Source: Planctomicrobium piriforme
GTDB taxonomy: Bacteria > Planctomycetota > Planctomycetia > Planctomycetales > Planctomycetaceae
NCBI RefSeq assembly: GCF_900113665.1
Contig: NZ_FOQD01000007.1
Location: 186,001-250,000, forward strand
Direction of reading: 5' to 3'
Length of the DNA stretch: 64,000 nt
This document shows, in pieces, positions 8,537 through 17,644 of this stretch (position 1 is the stretch's first letter; every line of letters begins with the position of its first letter). The position numbers and the translations under genes are program-made. Under the pieces are notes generated by a model, which saw nothing but the letters and a program-made list of their open reading frames with translations, searched no databases and was not told where the DNA came from.

Positions 8537-10192
8537 TTACCTGCGCCAGCCGCGACACGACCAGATTGTGGACTGCTCGGCAATACTCACCTGACCTTCG
8601 ACAGGCACCGGCACCGATTCAACCATTGCGACATGCATTTGCATGAACGCTGCCAGTTGCTCCATCCAGGAGACGGTATACAGTTCTTCGTTCCAGCCGA
8701 CAGGCGAATTGGGGGCCGGGGCATAGACGGTCGGCCCATCAGGTGGAATGGGCATCAGCGTGCCGACGACCCACACCCGGTGTCCGCTCTTGAGCGTCTC
8801 TTCAATGTCATCTTCAAGGTCGGTGAGGGGCTCGGGCGAGATCATTCGAGCCCGTACCAGATCGTAGCGATGCACCTTGAGCTTCCCGAGGATCGGCAAG
8901 GTTTCCCAACGGGTCTCCCCGTGATAGTGCCAGTTGAAACCAACTGAGAAGTACCAGGGGGACACGACGATCAGATCATCCGGGCCGGCGCGTTCTTCCA
9001 GAATCTTGGCGGCGACATCCAGGTTCGTCAGGCGGACTTTCAACTTCGCTTCGGTCGCTCGCGGAAGCCAGACAAGAAGAGCCCCCACGAACACCAGCCG
9101 CAGAATGCGTCCGCGACTGGAATCGGCCAGTTGAGCAAAAACCAGATCGAGACTGCAAGCGACCACCGTCAGGAGCGGAAGGTAATACCACGGGCGAGGG
9201 CGATAACTCAGCAGCAGGAGAAATCCGAAGGTGAAGCAGAGCGAGGTGACGAGCGTCAGGATGCCATAGCCAAGCAGATCGGCAGTTGGATCGCCTGATC
9301 GACGGCGGAGAATCAGTCGTGTCATTCCGCCCATGATCGCCAGTCCGGCAAGAATTCCCCAGACCCAGACCATCTCGTCTCGCGGCTGGCCAAGAACAAA
9401 CTGGAAACCTTTCAGGTGATCCACCAGCGTCATCGACTGCTGGACAACCTCGCGCCATTCCGCGCCCGCATATCGTGGAATGTAGACCGCAACTGACAGA
9501 GCACTGAGTCCGCCGATTCCCAGGATCTTCAGCGCAGATCGATACTCGCGAAGCACCAGTGAAACGAGGGCCGCGGAAACACAAATCGCGAGGATCAGCC
9601 ACGAGTTCTGTAAAGCGAACTGCACACTGCCCACCGCCGCCAGCGCGGCAATCAACCACCAGCCCGAGCCATAACGTCTCCGGGCCAGCGCGACCATTGT
9701 AAAGGTAATCACAATCCAGACGCAGGCGAGACCATACCCTCGGATCGTGTTCGCCCAGATGAGAACCGATGAGTTCAGCCCGAGCAGCGACAGTCCCACC
9801 AACGGCGGCCTCGACTGCAACAGCAATGAACTCCCCCACAGCGCCGCAATCAGCAACACAGTCACTACTGTGCCAAAGGCGTGAATCGCGGCATCGCCAG
9901 TACCGAAGATGAATATCCACGCCCGTAGAGTTGAGGGGAACACCGGGGGAAACGCTTCGTGTTCGAAGTTGCTCCAGATGTCTGCCAGTGTTGGCATGAG
10001 CGCCAATTGCACACAGGCACACTCGTCTCGCCACAGGCCGCCTGACCAGCTTGCTCTGACGGAGAGCAGCCAGATGACCGTCGCTGTGAGAATCAGCGAG
10101 GTCAGCCATTCCAGCTTGGAAAGCAGTTGCTTGGTCACGTCAATTGATGCGATGAATTCGAACCCGGTACGACAAAACAAAACACTCGGCAT
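8537..10192 (-). CDS. GT-C-like polytopic membrane glycosyltransferase (family 39-like)
   Basis: 551 residues with about ten to twelve hydrophobic helices. The first periplasmic loop carries WRDE (Asp56-Glu57) and then NFEHEAFPPVF; GT39/ArnT-type enzymes have an acidic DE pair there and a D.HPP motif, here EHEAFPP. A C-terminal soluble part (about 400-551) follows the last helices. Such proteins usually transfer a sugar from a polyprenyl-phosphate donor to an extracytoplasmic acceptor. Assignment rests on topology and the two loop motifs, so a lipid-linked sugar transferase of unknown acceptor is the best reading. It stands alone, convergent with scpB. Confidence 0.65.
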   Translation of the reverse strand: MPSVLFCRTGFEFIASIDVTKQLLSKLEWLTSLILTATVIWLLSVRASWSGGLWRDECACVQLALMPTLADIWSNFEHEAFPPVFPSTLRAWIFIFGTGDAAIHAFGTVVTVLLIAALWGSSLLLQSRPPLVGLSLLGLNSSVLIWANTIRGYGLACVWIVITFTMVALARRRYGSGWWLIAALAAVGSVQFALQNSWLILAICVSAALVSLVLREYRSALKILGIGGLSALSVAVYIPRYAGAEWREVVQQSMTLVDHLKGFQFVLGQPRDEMVWVWGILAGLAIMGGMTRLILRRRSGDPTADLLGYGILTLVTSLCFTFGFLLLLSYRPRPWYYLPLLTVVACSLDLVFAQLADSSRGRILRLVFVGALLVWLPRATEAKLKVRLTNLDVAAKILEERAGPDDLIVVSPWYFSVGFNWHYHGETRWETLPILGKLKVHRYDLVRARMISPEPLTDLEDDIEETLKSGHRVWVVGTLMPIPPDGPTVYAPAPNSPVGWNEELYTVSWMEQLAAFMQMHVAMVESVPVPVEGQVSIAEQSTIWSCRGWRR

Positions 10193-10358
10193 AAATTAGC
10201 GGTCTGAAAATGAAATGCGTAGCGGAAAATCCCCGGGCTACGCCGCGTCGTAATGCTACCGCGATTCGCTTTTTCCTCTCGCCGTTCGATCCCCTCCCGT
10301 CTTGCCGGATGATATGCTCGCGTGGTCCGAAATTACCGTCTACTGGCAGGGGGAAAAG

Positions 10359-11117
10359 ATGTCTGCGAACCGTCGAGACTTCATCAAATCGTCACTGGTC
10401 GCCGGAGTGGGGCTGAGCGCAGGTTTGGCGGCGAAACCAGCTGCTGCCGCCGAACCCGTTCATGGCCTCGTGAAGCCGGGCGACGTGATTCTGTTTCAGG
10501 GGGATTCGATCACCGACGCCGGCCGCAGCCGCGAAACCGCCGGCACGCCCAACATCAAGTCGACGCTCGGCAATGGCTACGCCTGGATCGCCGGCTCGCA
10601 CCTGCTGGTCGATGCTCCGCCAGGAACGTTGAACGTCTTCAATCGCGGCATCAGCGGCAACAAGGTGCATCAACTGGCCGCGCGGTGGGACGTTGATTGC
10701 CTGGAACTGAAGCCCAATGTTCTGAGCATTCTAATCGGCGTGAACGACATCTGGCACAAGCTCAACGGCAAATACGACGGCACCGTCGAGACTTACGAGA
10801 AGGATTACCGTGCCCTGCTGCAGCGCACGAAAGAGACTCTGCCGGACGTGAAGCTGGTCATCTGCGAACCGTTCGTCCTCCGCTGCGGCGCGGTGAACGA
10901 CAGCTGGTTCCCGGAATTCGACAAGTTCCGCGCCGCCGCCAAAAGCGTGGCCGAGGATTTCCACGCCGTGTTCGTGCCGTTCCAGGCTGCCTTTGATCGT
11001 GCTGTGGCATACGCCGAACCGAAAAACTGGGCCGGCGACGGCGTGCACCCCAGCGCCGACGGCGCTGCCCTGATGGCCCACGAATGGATCATGGCAGTCG
11101 GCCACTCCCACGCCTGA
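10359..11117 (+). CDS. Tat-exported SGNH/GDSL hydrolase
   Basis: 252 residues. The N-terminus NRRDFIKSSLVAGVGLSAG is a twin-arginine signal, so export should be in the folded state. The SGNH blocks are all visible: LFQGDSITDAGR (block I, nucleophile Ser), NRGISGNK (block II Gly), LIGVNDIW (block III Asn), and DGVHPSADG (block V Asp and His). Family members are esterases acting on acetylated polysaccharides, rhamnogalacturonan or lipids. The start at 10359 is chosen because the Tat signal begins there and GGGGGAAAAG lies just upstream; the frame also extends to 10302. The gene is monocistronic and convergent with the GCS2 ligase gene. A carbohydrate esterase role is the likeliest. Confidence 0.9.
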   Translation: MSANRRDFIKSSLVAGVGLSAGLAAKPAAAAEPVHGLVKPGDVILFQGDSITDAGRSRETAGTPNIKSTLGNGYAWIAGSHLLVDAPPGTLNVFNRGISGNKVHQLAARWDVDCLELKPNVLSILIGVNDIWHKLNGKYDGTVETYEKDYRALLQRTKETLPDVKLVICEPFVLRCGAVNDSWFPEFDKFRAAAKSVAEDFHAVFVPFQAAFDRAVAYAEPKNWAGDGVHPSADGAALMAHEWIMAVGHSHA

Positions 11118-11161
11118 TTCATTCGTGGCAAATTCTTTTTGAAGTGCCCGATTTCCCTCGA

Positions 11162-12583
11162 TTACGGTTTCTCAAGCGTCCATTCGTGAACCGGCAGGCC
11201 GGTTTGTTGCCATTTTGCGTAGGCGCAGGTCAGTGCGGCGAAGTCGTTGCCGTGCTGGTCGAGCCAGGCGAGTTGCCAGCGGCTGCCGGTTTGTCCGGAT
11301 TCGACTCGGTGGGTGATGACCTCCAGATACCGATTCCGATCCGTATCGGAGATTTCCAGCAACTGCAGTCCGGCGTCCGCGGCAGGAAGTAGTTCCTCAA
11401 GGATGAGTGCCCGTAGGGTCCGTTCGCGGCCATCAAGCCATGTTTGCTCGGCGTCGAGGCCATGTCGTGCAGCTTCGTTCAGATTCTGCAGCGTCAGTTC
11501 GAACGGCAACTGGCTCTCAGGCGGAGTCGAACTTCGCGCGAGGTGATGAATCAAGCCGGCGGCGAAAGCGACGTTCGCCAGCATGTCGATCAACGTCGGG
11601 CCGGCGGACATCACACGATGTTCGATCCGCAGGTGCGGCACGCCGATGTCATTGAAGCCAATCAACGGGCGGTTCCAGCGCCAGATGGTGCCGTTATGGA
11701 GCCGCAGATGCGGCAGCAGTTCAATGGGGTCGTTCAAATCAATGGGCAGCAACACCGGATGGCAACTGCGGTTCTCCAGAAAGAACTCTTCGAGTTCCTC
11801 ATGTGCATAGCCGCTGCCCAGATCGACTCGCGGATACAGTCCGCCGATATCGACCGCCTTTTCAAAAAGTGGAATCCGCGACTCGGACCACAATCGTTTG
11901 CCAAACAGCACCGGCGAGTTCGACGAGAGTCCGGCTGTGGGGCCTGAGGCGATCACCGCGGCATTGAAGTACCGCACCGCTGCATCGGCCGGCACCTGCA
12001 GGTGCATCTGCAGGGATGTGGCGGCCGCTTCGAGCATCACGTCGTCGTGGCGAATGTCGAGCGTTTCTTCCCCTTCAATAGAAAGCGTGATCGGCCGGCC
12101 ACGGCGGAGGCGGCGTACCTGTTCATTGAGTGCGCGATACCGACTGCGGGCGGACATCGTTTCCAGCGAGAGGTCCTGTTCGCGAATGGTCGGCAGCACG
12201 CCGATGGCGACCAGCGAGAGTCCCAGTTTCCGGGCGGCGCGATTGGCTTCCTTCCAGGTTTCTCCGAGCCCCTGTTCGAGGCGGAACAGGCCGGCGGCGG
12301 TGAGCGCCTGATGCTCGACGTTAAACTCGACATTGAACTGCGAGAGTTCGGGAACAATGTCGGGGTTGTCGACGAGATCGAGAAATTCGGCGTTGCGAGG
12401 CTGCGGCTGACCTTGTTCGTCGACTAGCCAGAGTTCGAGTTCCAGCCCGATACGGATCGGTTCAGAGGAGAAGCGACGGGTGCGAAAGTATTCGTGCAGC
12501 AACGCCATCTCGCGGACCATCGCCCGTTCGAAGCGGAGAAAGTCTTCGCGGCGGAAGTGATTGACGGTGATTTCGCGTCCCAT
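11162..12583 (-). CDS. Glutamate-cysteine ligase family 2 (GCS2) carboxylate-amine ligase
   Basis: 473 residues of the GCS2/YbdK superfamily, ATP-dependent enzymes that join the gamma- or alpha-carboxyl of an amino acid to an amine. The N-terminal strand IGLELELWLVDEQG holds the metal-binding Glu residues, and HDDVMLEAAATSLQMHLQVP and HRVMSAGPTLIDMLAN are further conserved core pieces. The start at 12583 has CAGGAG eight bases upstream; the open frame continues to 12766 without supporting sequence. Members of the family are about 370-480 residues, so this is full length. Whether it makes gamma-glutamylcysteine or another amide cannot be read from sequence. Transcribed alone. Confidence 0.85.
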   Translation of the reverse strand: MGREITVNHFRREDFLRFERAMVREMALLHEYFRTRRFSSEPIRIGLELELWLVDEQGQPQPRNAEFLDLVDNPDIVPELSQFNVEFNVEHQALTAAGLFRLEQGLGETWKEANRAARKLGLSLVAIGVLPTIREQDLSLETMSARSRYRALNEQVRRLRRGRPITLSIEGEETLDIRHDDVMLEAAATSLQMHLQVPADAAVRYFNAAVIASGPTAGLSSNSPVLFGKRLWSESRIPLFEKAVDIGGLYPRVDLGSGYAHEELEEFFLENRSCHPVLLPIDLNDPIELLPHLRLHNGTIWRWNRPLIGFNDIGVPHLRIEHRVMSAGPTLIDMLANVAFAAGLIHHLARSSTPPESQLPFELTLQNLNEAARHGLDAEQTWLDGRERTLRALILEELLPAADAGLQLLEISDTDRNRYLEVITHRVESGQTGSRWQLAWLDQHGNDFAALTCAYAKWQQTGLPVHEWTLEKP

Positions 12584-12937
12584 CCGTTGCTCCTGAATCT
12601 CCCGGCCGCGCCCTCTAAGGAACGCCTGAGACGTTCGCAGGGAGTCTTTCCGACCGTTTGGCCGGCATTCGAGGGTCGAACGCATCAATACATCTGCACA
12701 TCTTGTACGAATTTTGCTGGGATTTCTGCCGACCGGCAAAAAATTCCGGACAACCTGCAATGTCATCCACGGATTGGTGGTTGACGGCCCTCAGCATTTC
12801 CTATGATGCCCATGTTAAAGCGATTGGCACCAATTCGATGGAGCGGCGGGCGAGGGGGCCCGCAGTTGTGTGTCCAAGGGAGTGGAGAGTTTTGCACTCG
12901 CACTCATCGCGTACTGGATGACTTGTAAGGAACGACC
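12584..12937. other. Intergenic region between divergent genes
   Basis: The 354 bases separate the divergent GCS2 ligase and Cys-rich protein genes. Short frames on both strands here show no family likeness or good ribosome sites. The only feature I can support is a promoter-like pair at 12781-12807. Confidence 0.5.
12781..12807 (+). promoter_or_regulatory. Sigma-70-like promoter candidate
   Basis: TTGACG (12781-12786) and TATGAT (12802-12807) match five of six bases of each consensus box, with a 15-base spacer that is two bases short of ideal. It would give a leader of about 125 bases to the Cys-rich secreted protein gene at 12938. Confidence 0.4.
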
Positions 12938-13450
12938 ATGAAGAAACTGCTCGCACTGGCACTCGTGTTGGGTGCCGCCACGACCACTCTGGCCCGTCAG
13001 CCCATGCTGGCCCCGGAACTCTCTGGACCGCAAACGCACACCGCACAGTATTCACCGAATCCGACGCCGGCGATTCCGGTGCCGCCCAGCCCGGGCATCA
13101 TTGATGCTCCGTCGACCGGCGCGATCGTGATGTCTCCGGTTCCGGACGCCAACATGCAGCCCGGCGTGATCATGGGTGAAGCGATCGCCGCACCTGTGTT
13201 TCCGCTGTACCGCAACGTGAAGTACGTCCAGGAGCGGAACATCGCCCCCTGTGCGGTGAAGAAGATCGTGTCGGTTCCCGATCCGTGTAATCCCTGCAGC
13301 TGCGTGTTCGTGTGCATCTGCGTTCCGCCGTGTGCTTGTGAAGACGTGTACTGCAGCCCTCACAAAGACCGAATGGTTTTTGACTACGGCGAGTACAAGG
13401 TGAACATCACCGAACGTCGCGGCACCCTGGTCGTCAACTACGACGATTAG
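12938..13450 (+). CDS. Small secreted Cys-rich protein
   Basis: 170 residues with a signal peptide (MKKLLALALVLGAATTTLA) and an AAGGA ribosome site before the ATG. A Pro-rich N-terminal half is followed by VKYVQERNIAPCAVKKI and then a dense cysteine cluster DPCNPCSCVFVCICVPPC, with nine Cys between residues 104 and 146. The C-terminus is a short beta-rich piece (VNITERRGTLVVNY). I do not know a named family; similar short exported Cys-rich proteins are frequent in planctomycetes, whose cell envelope is rich in disulfide-linked protein. A structural envelope role is an inference. It is followed by a strong intrinsic terminator. Confidence 0.75.
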   Translation: MKKLLALALVLGAATTTLARQPMLAPELSGPQTHTAQYSPNPTPAIPVPPSPGIIDAPSTGAIVMSPVPDANMQPGVIMGEAIAAPVFPLYRNVKYVQERNIAPCAVKKIVSVPDPCNPCSCVFVCICVPPCACEDVYCSPHKDRMVFDYGEYKVNITERRGTLVVNYDD

Positions 13451-13849
13451 AGCAGCTTGCTCCTGCGTGAGCTCAGCTTTTGAAGACCCGCCGCCGCCGT
13501 CTCTTTCGAGTCGGCGGCGGTTTTTTATTGCGCGAACTCTCAGTAGGCTTGTCGCTCGTCGTTCGGCACGGCTGGCACAGCCGTGGCACCCGAACTCGTG
13601 CCGCCTCATCTTTGCCAGAACCCCTGTTTTAAATCTCTTTGGCCATCGGGGTGGCCCAGATTGCCTGGTTTTCGCGTCCGGCATAACCATTCCAACCGAA
13701 AAATGCAGAATAACTCATTCCGACGGAGCGGAAGTTCCGATGACTAGGACAACATCATTCGATCGATTCCGCGCCGGGAAACCGGTGTGCTCGCCTTCCA
13801 GCGAAGACGGGCTTCGGAACACTCAAGCAACGACTGAAGGAGTGAGTCC
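13451..13849. other. Intergenic region with terminator
   Basis: It contains the terminator at 13489-13527. The remaining 320 bases before the BON-protein gene show no convincing frame, repeat or RNA; presumably the promoter of that gene lies here but no clear boxes were seen. Confidence 0.45.
13489..13527 (+). terminator. Intrinsic terminator
   Basis: A GC-only stem (cgccgccgccg against cggcggcgg) with a loop around tctctttcgagt, followed directly by six T and TATT. It ends the transcript of the Cys-rich protein gene. Confidence 0.85.
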
Positions 13850-15106
13850 ATGCTTCTGCCACGGAAATGGGCACTGAGCCTCGGACTGCTGGCTGCAGTA
13901 CCAGGTCTCACGGTGGCTGGTCCGATGGATTTCCTGAAGGGAAGTCCAGACGCGGCCGCCACAACGCCAGAACGAGCGAATCAGGAAGTCGCCGACGACA
14001 TTGGTAAGGCCCTCGGCCAGGCCAAGTTGGCGTACAAAGACGTCAGCATCGAATATCTGGCGGGAACAGCCACCATTAAAGGGCAGATCAAGGACGCTTC
14101 ACAGCGTGCCATGGTCACCCGCATCATCAGCGAAGTTCCCGGTGTTCGCACCGTGGAAAACAAGCTGACCCTCATTGAGGGAGCTGGTGCTCCGGCCGCT
14201 CGCCCGGTCTCTGCAGCCAGCCATGAAGCCGCACAGGCTGCCGCCGCTCACGAAGCAGCTGCCGCCCCGGTGCAGCACGCCGCTGGAATGCAGGCGGCCA
14301 GCAAGCCTCGCGTTCAGCAGGTGAATCACGAAACCGCCGCTCCGCAGAGCAATCAGGCGGTCGCCCAGGGAATTGCCGACGCACTGACCTCGGCCGGCCT
14401 GAGCGGATATGATATTGAAATTCGTTACAAGAGCGGCGTGGCCAGCCTGATCGGCTCGGTCGATGCCAAAGAACAGGCCGTCATGGCCCAACGGGCAACG
14501 ATGAGCGTGCCGGGCGTGACCCAGGTACTCAACCGTCTGACCGTCAACGGTCAGCCTGTGAACATTCCGCCGACGGCAGGGGCTCCAGGCTACGGCCCGG
14601 CTCCCGGCATGCCGCCGCAGGGAATGGCTCAGGGCGGTCCGCAGGGCGCTGTGCCGGCCGGTTACCAGCAGGGATACGGTGCTCCTCCGCAAGGATATGG
14701 ACCGCCCCCAGGCATGCCGATGCAGGGTTACGGCCCGCCGCCGGGAATGCCGCCGCAGGGTGCTCCGATCCAGCAGGCCCAGGGCATGGCCCCGGGCGGA
14801 ATGCAGGCTCCGATGCCGCAGTACGGCAACGTCCAGCAGACCGGTCACCACATCTACAACCAGCCCAACATGCCGAACTATGCGTGGCCGACCTATGCCC
14901 CGTATGACAACTCGGCCGCGATCAGCTACCCGACCCAGTATGATGCCAGCGCCTTCCCATACATCGGCCCGTACTATCCGTACCCGCAGGTGCCGCTGGG
15001 CTGGCGTAAGTCGACCTTGGAATGGGACGACGGTTACTGGAGCCTGAAGTTTGATTCAAAGACCGACCGCTGGTGGTGGTTCCTCAATCCCCACAACTGG
15101 CATTGA
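13850..15106 (+). CDS. Secreted protein with two BON domains and a Pro/Gly/Gln-rich repeat region
   Basis: 418 residues. A signal peptide (MLLPRKWALSLGLLAAVPG) leads to two BON domains, about residues 43-108 (ending EVPGVRTVENKLTL) and 166-232 (ending SVPGVTQVLNRLTV), joined by an Ala-rich linker. BON domains bind phospholipid or act as periplasmic adaptors (as in OsmY). From about residue 240 to 330 the chain is made of imperfect copies of GYGPPPGMP(P/M)QG, a low-complexity tract, followed by a Tyr/Pro-rich C-terminus ending WWWFLNPHNWH. The ribosome site GAAGGAG is well placed. A stress or envelope-maintenance role is inferred from the BON domains; the C-terminal part matches nothing I know. 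Confidence 0.82.
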   Translation: MLLPRKWALSLGLLAAVPGLTVAGPMDFLKGSPDAAATTPERANQEVADDIGKALGQAKLAYKDVSIEYLAGTATIKGQIKDASQRAMVTRIISEVPGVRTVENKLTLIEGAGAPAARPVSAASHEAAQAAAAHEAAAAPVQHAAGMQAASKPRVQQVNHETAAPQSNQAVAQGIADALTSAGLSGYDIEIRYKSGVASLIGSVDAKEQAVMAQRATMSVPGVTQVLNRLTVNGQPVNIPPTAGAPGYGPAPGMPPQGMAQGGPQGAVPAGYQQGYGAPPQGYGPPPGMPMQGYGPPPGMPPQGAPIQQAQGMAPGGMQAPMPQYGNVQQTGHHIYNQPNMPNYAWPTYAPYDNSAAISYPTQYDASAFPYIGPYYPYPQVPLGWRKSTLEWDDGYWSLKFDSKTDRWWWFLNPHNWH

Positions 15107-15527
15107 TCCGGCGTGGCTGGTTGATTCCGGCCGCTCAGAAGGTTTCACGATTCTCGATATCCTCGCTGGGTGAGAGAATCTGAACCGTTTGAACTGCAGA
15201 GTTGCCCAGTGCCCTTCCTCAAGAAGGGCCAGGCAACGGACGTCGCTCGAATGATGATAAACCTCCCGGTGTGTCACCGGGGGGTTTGTTTTTTCATGGG
15301 TCGCCGCAGCCGCTGCTGTGCCCGCGGCCTGTTTTCTCAACCCATTATGCTGACGGAAGAATCGCCGAATTTGCCGGAGGGTGAAGCGGGGTCCGAAACC
15401 GCTCTTTCCGGGAAATCCGCCGCCCGATAGACTTCCCGCCCGTCTCCGTCCGCAGCGACGTTGTTCGCGAATTGAACATGGTCTTCGCGACGGAATGCAT
15501 GGACAGCCAAGGAAGGAATCTGTGCCG
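15107..15527. other. Intergenic region with terminator
   Basis: It holds the terminator at 15259-15294. The bases up to 15527 can be read as an upstream extension of the TIGR03009 gene frame, but its sequence lacks a signal peptide or conserved pattern and I treat it as non-coding. Confidence 0.45.
15259..15294 (+). terminator. Intrinsic terminator
   Basis: A 13-bp stem (aaacctcccggtg paired with caccggggggttt, one G-T pair) with a three-base loop, followed by gttttttc. It lies about 150 bases after the BON-protein stop codon and is the likely end of that transcript. Confidence 0.85.
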
Positions 15528-16433
15528 ATGTGCCCACACCTGAGTCAGGCCGGATGTCGAACAGCCGTGCTGATCTTCTGTGCGTGCCTGCTTTCAATGC
15601 CGGTATCGGCGCAGCAACGTTCGGCGACGGCCGAACCAGATGGCGGGGCACGCCAGCGCCCCGCACCGATGAATGCCAACGTCGGCGTTTCTCCCGAGAT
15701 GGAGAAGATTCTGCAGACCTGGGAGCAGAAGTCAGGCTCGGTCAATCGCATGAAGGGCGACTTCACCCGCTTCGAATACGACAAGGTCTTTGCGACGGCC
15801 AAGTGCGCGATCGGGCGTTACTGGTACGAAAGCCCGGATAAGGGCCGGATGGATTTCACGCCCGACAATAAGGTCGTCGCCACGCCGCCCAAGACAGTGG
15901 TGAAGGGCGATGTCACTTTCACGCTGCAACCGGATGATGCGAGAACCTGGATCTGCGACGGCGAGAAGATCCTCGACATCGACATCGTCAAAAAAGAGTA
16001 CAACCAGATCAAGATCCCGCCGCAGTTCCAGGGGAAGAACATCAGCGATGGCCCGCTGCCATTTCTCTTCGGCATGAAAGCGGACAAGCTCAAAGACCGG
16101 TATGTCCTCGAAATGGGGGCACTGAATAACCCGGCAAAGATCATTCACATCGTCGCCTATCCCAAGCTGCCGGCTGAGCAGCGGGAATACCGCGTGGCAG
16201 AAGTGCTACTCGACCCGGTTGAGTTTCTCCCCCAGGCGGTGCAGTTGCTCGATCCCACCGGAAATAAACAGACGGTGTATATGTTCACGAAACACGACAA
16301 GCCGGCGATTCCGTTTCTGCCGCCTGGCCCGTGGCATCCGCCGCTGATCAGCTTCACTAAAGTCCACGACGAAGAAGCCGCACCGCAGATGGAACGCGAA
16401 AGCAAGCAGCAGGACGGCATTCTGATTCGGTAA
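15528..16433 (+). CDS. TIGR03009-type secreted planctomycete protein
   Basis: 301 residues. The family is a planctomycete-specific exported protein group of unknown function, recognised here by MEKILQTWEQKSGSVNRMKG and FTRFEYDKVF followed by the YWYESPDKGRMDF segment. An N-terminal hydrophobic signal (VLIFCACLLSMPVSAQQ) is preceded by a few polar residues. Its fold resembles the LolA/outer-membrane-lipoprotein-sorting type: a curved beta sheet that could carry lipid, suggested by the order of the strands, for example WICDGEKILDIDIVKKEYNQ. The ATG at 15528 follows AAGGAAGG; a GTG six bases earlier is also possible. Function is unknown; a lipid or lipoprotein carrier role is only a suggestion. 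Confidence 0.8.
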   Translation: MCPHLSQAGCRTAVLIFCACLLSMPVSAQQRSATAEPDGGARQRPAPMNANVGVSPEMEKILQTWEQKSGSVNRMKGDFTRFEYDKVFATAKCAIGRYWYESPDKGRMDFTPDNKVVATPPKTVVKGDVTFTLQPDDARTWICDGEKILDIDIVKKEYNQIKIPPQFQGKNISDGPLPFLFGMKADKLKDRYVLEMGALNNPAKIIHIVAYPKLPAEQREYRVAEVLLDPVEFLPQAVQLLDPTGNKQTVYMFTKHDKPAIPFLPPGPWHPPLISFTKVHDEEAAPQMERESKQQDGILIR

Positions 16434-16450
16434 TGGGGAGTGCTGAGTTA

Positions 16451-16477
16451 TCAGTTTTCAGTGATCAGTTGTCAGTA
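16451..16477. repeat. 'tcagttttcagt' repeat tract
   Basis: Three CAGT-containing copies (tcagttttcagtgatcagttgtcagt) follow the stop codon of the TIGR03009 gene. The same short-period tract occurs at 30600 and 31221 and in looser form at 22035, always between genes. Confidence 0.55.
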
Positions 16478-16521
16478 GGCCGCAAGGCACTCGATACTGT
16501 GAATTGAGTCGCTGTCTTCAA

Positions 16522-16567
16522 CACCCTCGCCCTTCTACTCAGGGGAGAGGGGTTGGGGGTGAGGGGC
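16522..16567 (-). repeat. Dispersed 45-bp palindromic repeat, copy A
   Basis: In reverse orientation this reads cgcccctcacccccaacccc then tctcccctgagtagaagggc and gagggtg, the same element as at 24184, 52982 and 54561. The inner part forms an imperfect hairpin. It lies between two co-directional genes. Confidence 0.65.
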
Positions 16568-16667
16568 GAACGGTCGTTCGACAAACACTTGTCATGGCCT
16601 GCTTCCCACGTCCCATCGGTTTTGAAGATAGGCTTATCGAACACTGTTTCAGCCCCAGGCGCCGCAT

Positions 16668-17627
16668 ATGGCCACGTCGATTCGCATTCATGACTCCGCC
16701 AGCGGAGCCACGGCCCTCGTTGCTCCCGAACTCGGGTTCAACTGCTACGCGTTCTCGACCAAGATTCACGGCAAGACGGTGCAGATCATCGATGCACCGG
16801 AAGATGTTCTGACAGGGACGCATCGGCCCAGCGGGTTCGGCATTCCGATTCTCTTCCCGTTCCCCAATCGCATCCGCGACGGGAAGTTCACCTGGGACGG
16901 GAACAATTACGCGGTCCCACTCTCGCCGGGGAAGCCGAACGCGATTCACGGGTTCTGCTACGACCGCCCGTGGCGCGTGATCGAGAAGAAGAAAGACACC
17001 GTGACCGGGCAGTTTCAACTGTCGGTCGACGACCCCGAACGACGCGGTTGCTGGCCGGCCGACTTCATTCTCGATGTGCGGTATCGGGTGGCCGAAAGCC
17101 GGCTGGAATGCCAGTTCCGGATCACCAACCCCGACAAGAAGCCGCTCCCCTGGGGTCTGGGGACGCATGCGTATTTCCGCATCCCGTTTGGAGCAGCCAG
17201 CAAACCGGAACAGTGCTTGTTCTCGGTCCCGGTGAGCGAGCAATGGGAACTGCAGGACTACCTGCCGACAGGCCGACGGCTGCCGGTGGAGAACAAGGCC
17301 CCGTTGCGAACTGGCGTTCGCTTCGGGACGCAAGCATTCGATGACGTCTTCACCGGCTGGGCGACTGACGGCGGCACCTTGCGAAGTTCGATTATCGACG
17401 AACAGGCGGGAATCGAGCTGACGCAGATCTGCGACTCGCAATACTTTCGCGAGGCGGTGGTGTTCACACCGCTGGGCCGCAATGCGGTCTGCATGGAGCC
17501 GTACACCTGTGTGACGGATGTGATCAATCTCGAACAGCGGGACGTCAACGCCGGATTACAGGTGCTCGCGCCGGGTCAGGTCATTCAGACCTGGGCGGCG
17601 ATGCAGGTGAGCCCGGTCCTCGCGTAA
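16668..17627 (+). CDS. Aldose 1-epimerase family protein
   Basis: 319 residues of the galactose-mutarotase-like fold. Conserved elements are visible in order: ELGFNCYAFSTKIHGK near the start, FGIPILFPFPNRIRDGKFTW (the substrate-pocket Asn-Arg), NAIHGFCYDRPWRV (family His in the HG motif), LPWGLGTHAYFRIPFG (the second catalytic His region) and a late CMEPYTCVTD with the general-base Glu (MEP). These enzymes interconvert alpha and beta anomers of hexoses; some relatives act on glucose-6-phosphate. All key positions I can identify are present, so it should be active. No sugar-pathway neighbours are seen; it is transcribed alone. Confidence 0.88.
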   Translation: MATSIRIHDSASGATALVAPELGFNCYAFSTKIHGKTVQIIDAPEDVLTGTHRPSGFGIPILFPFPNRIRDGKFTWDGNNYAVPLSPGKPNAIHGFCYDRPWRVIEKKKDTVTGQFQLSVDDPERRGCWPADFILDVRYRVAESRLECQFRITNPDKKPLPWGLGTHAYFRIPFGAASKPEQCLFSVPVSEQWELQDYLPTGRRLPVENKAPLRTGVRFGTQAFDDVFTGWATDGGTLRSSIIDEQAGIELTQICDSQYFREAVVFTPLGRNAVCMEPYTCVTDVINLEQRDVNAGLQVLAPGQVIQTWAAMQVSPVLA

Positions 17628-17644
17628 GTTTCAGTGTTTCGAGT

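Noticed and set aside
10150..10192. ttcgaattcatcgc-like T-arm, possible tRNA
   Set aside because: No acceptor stem or anticodon arm can be formed, and it lies inside the membrane-protein gene.
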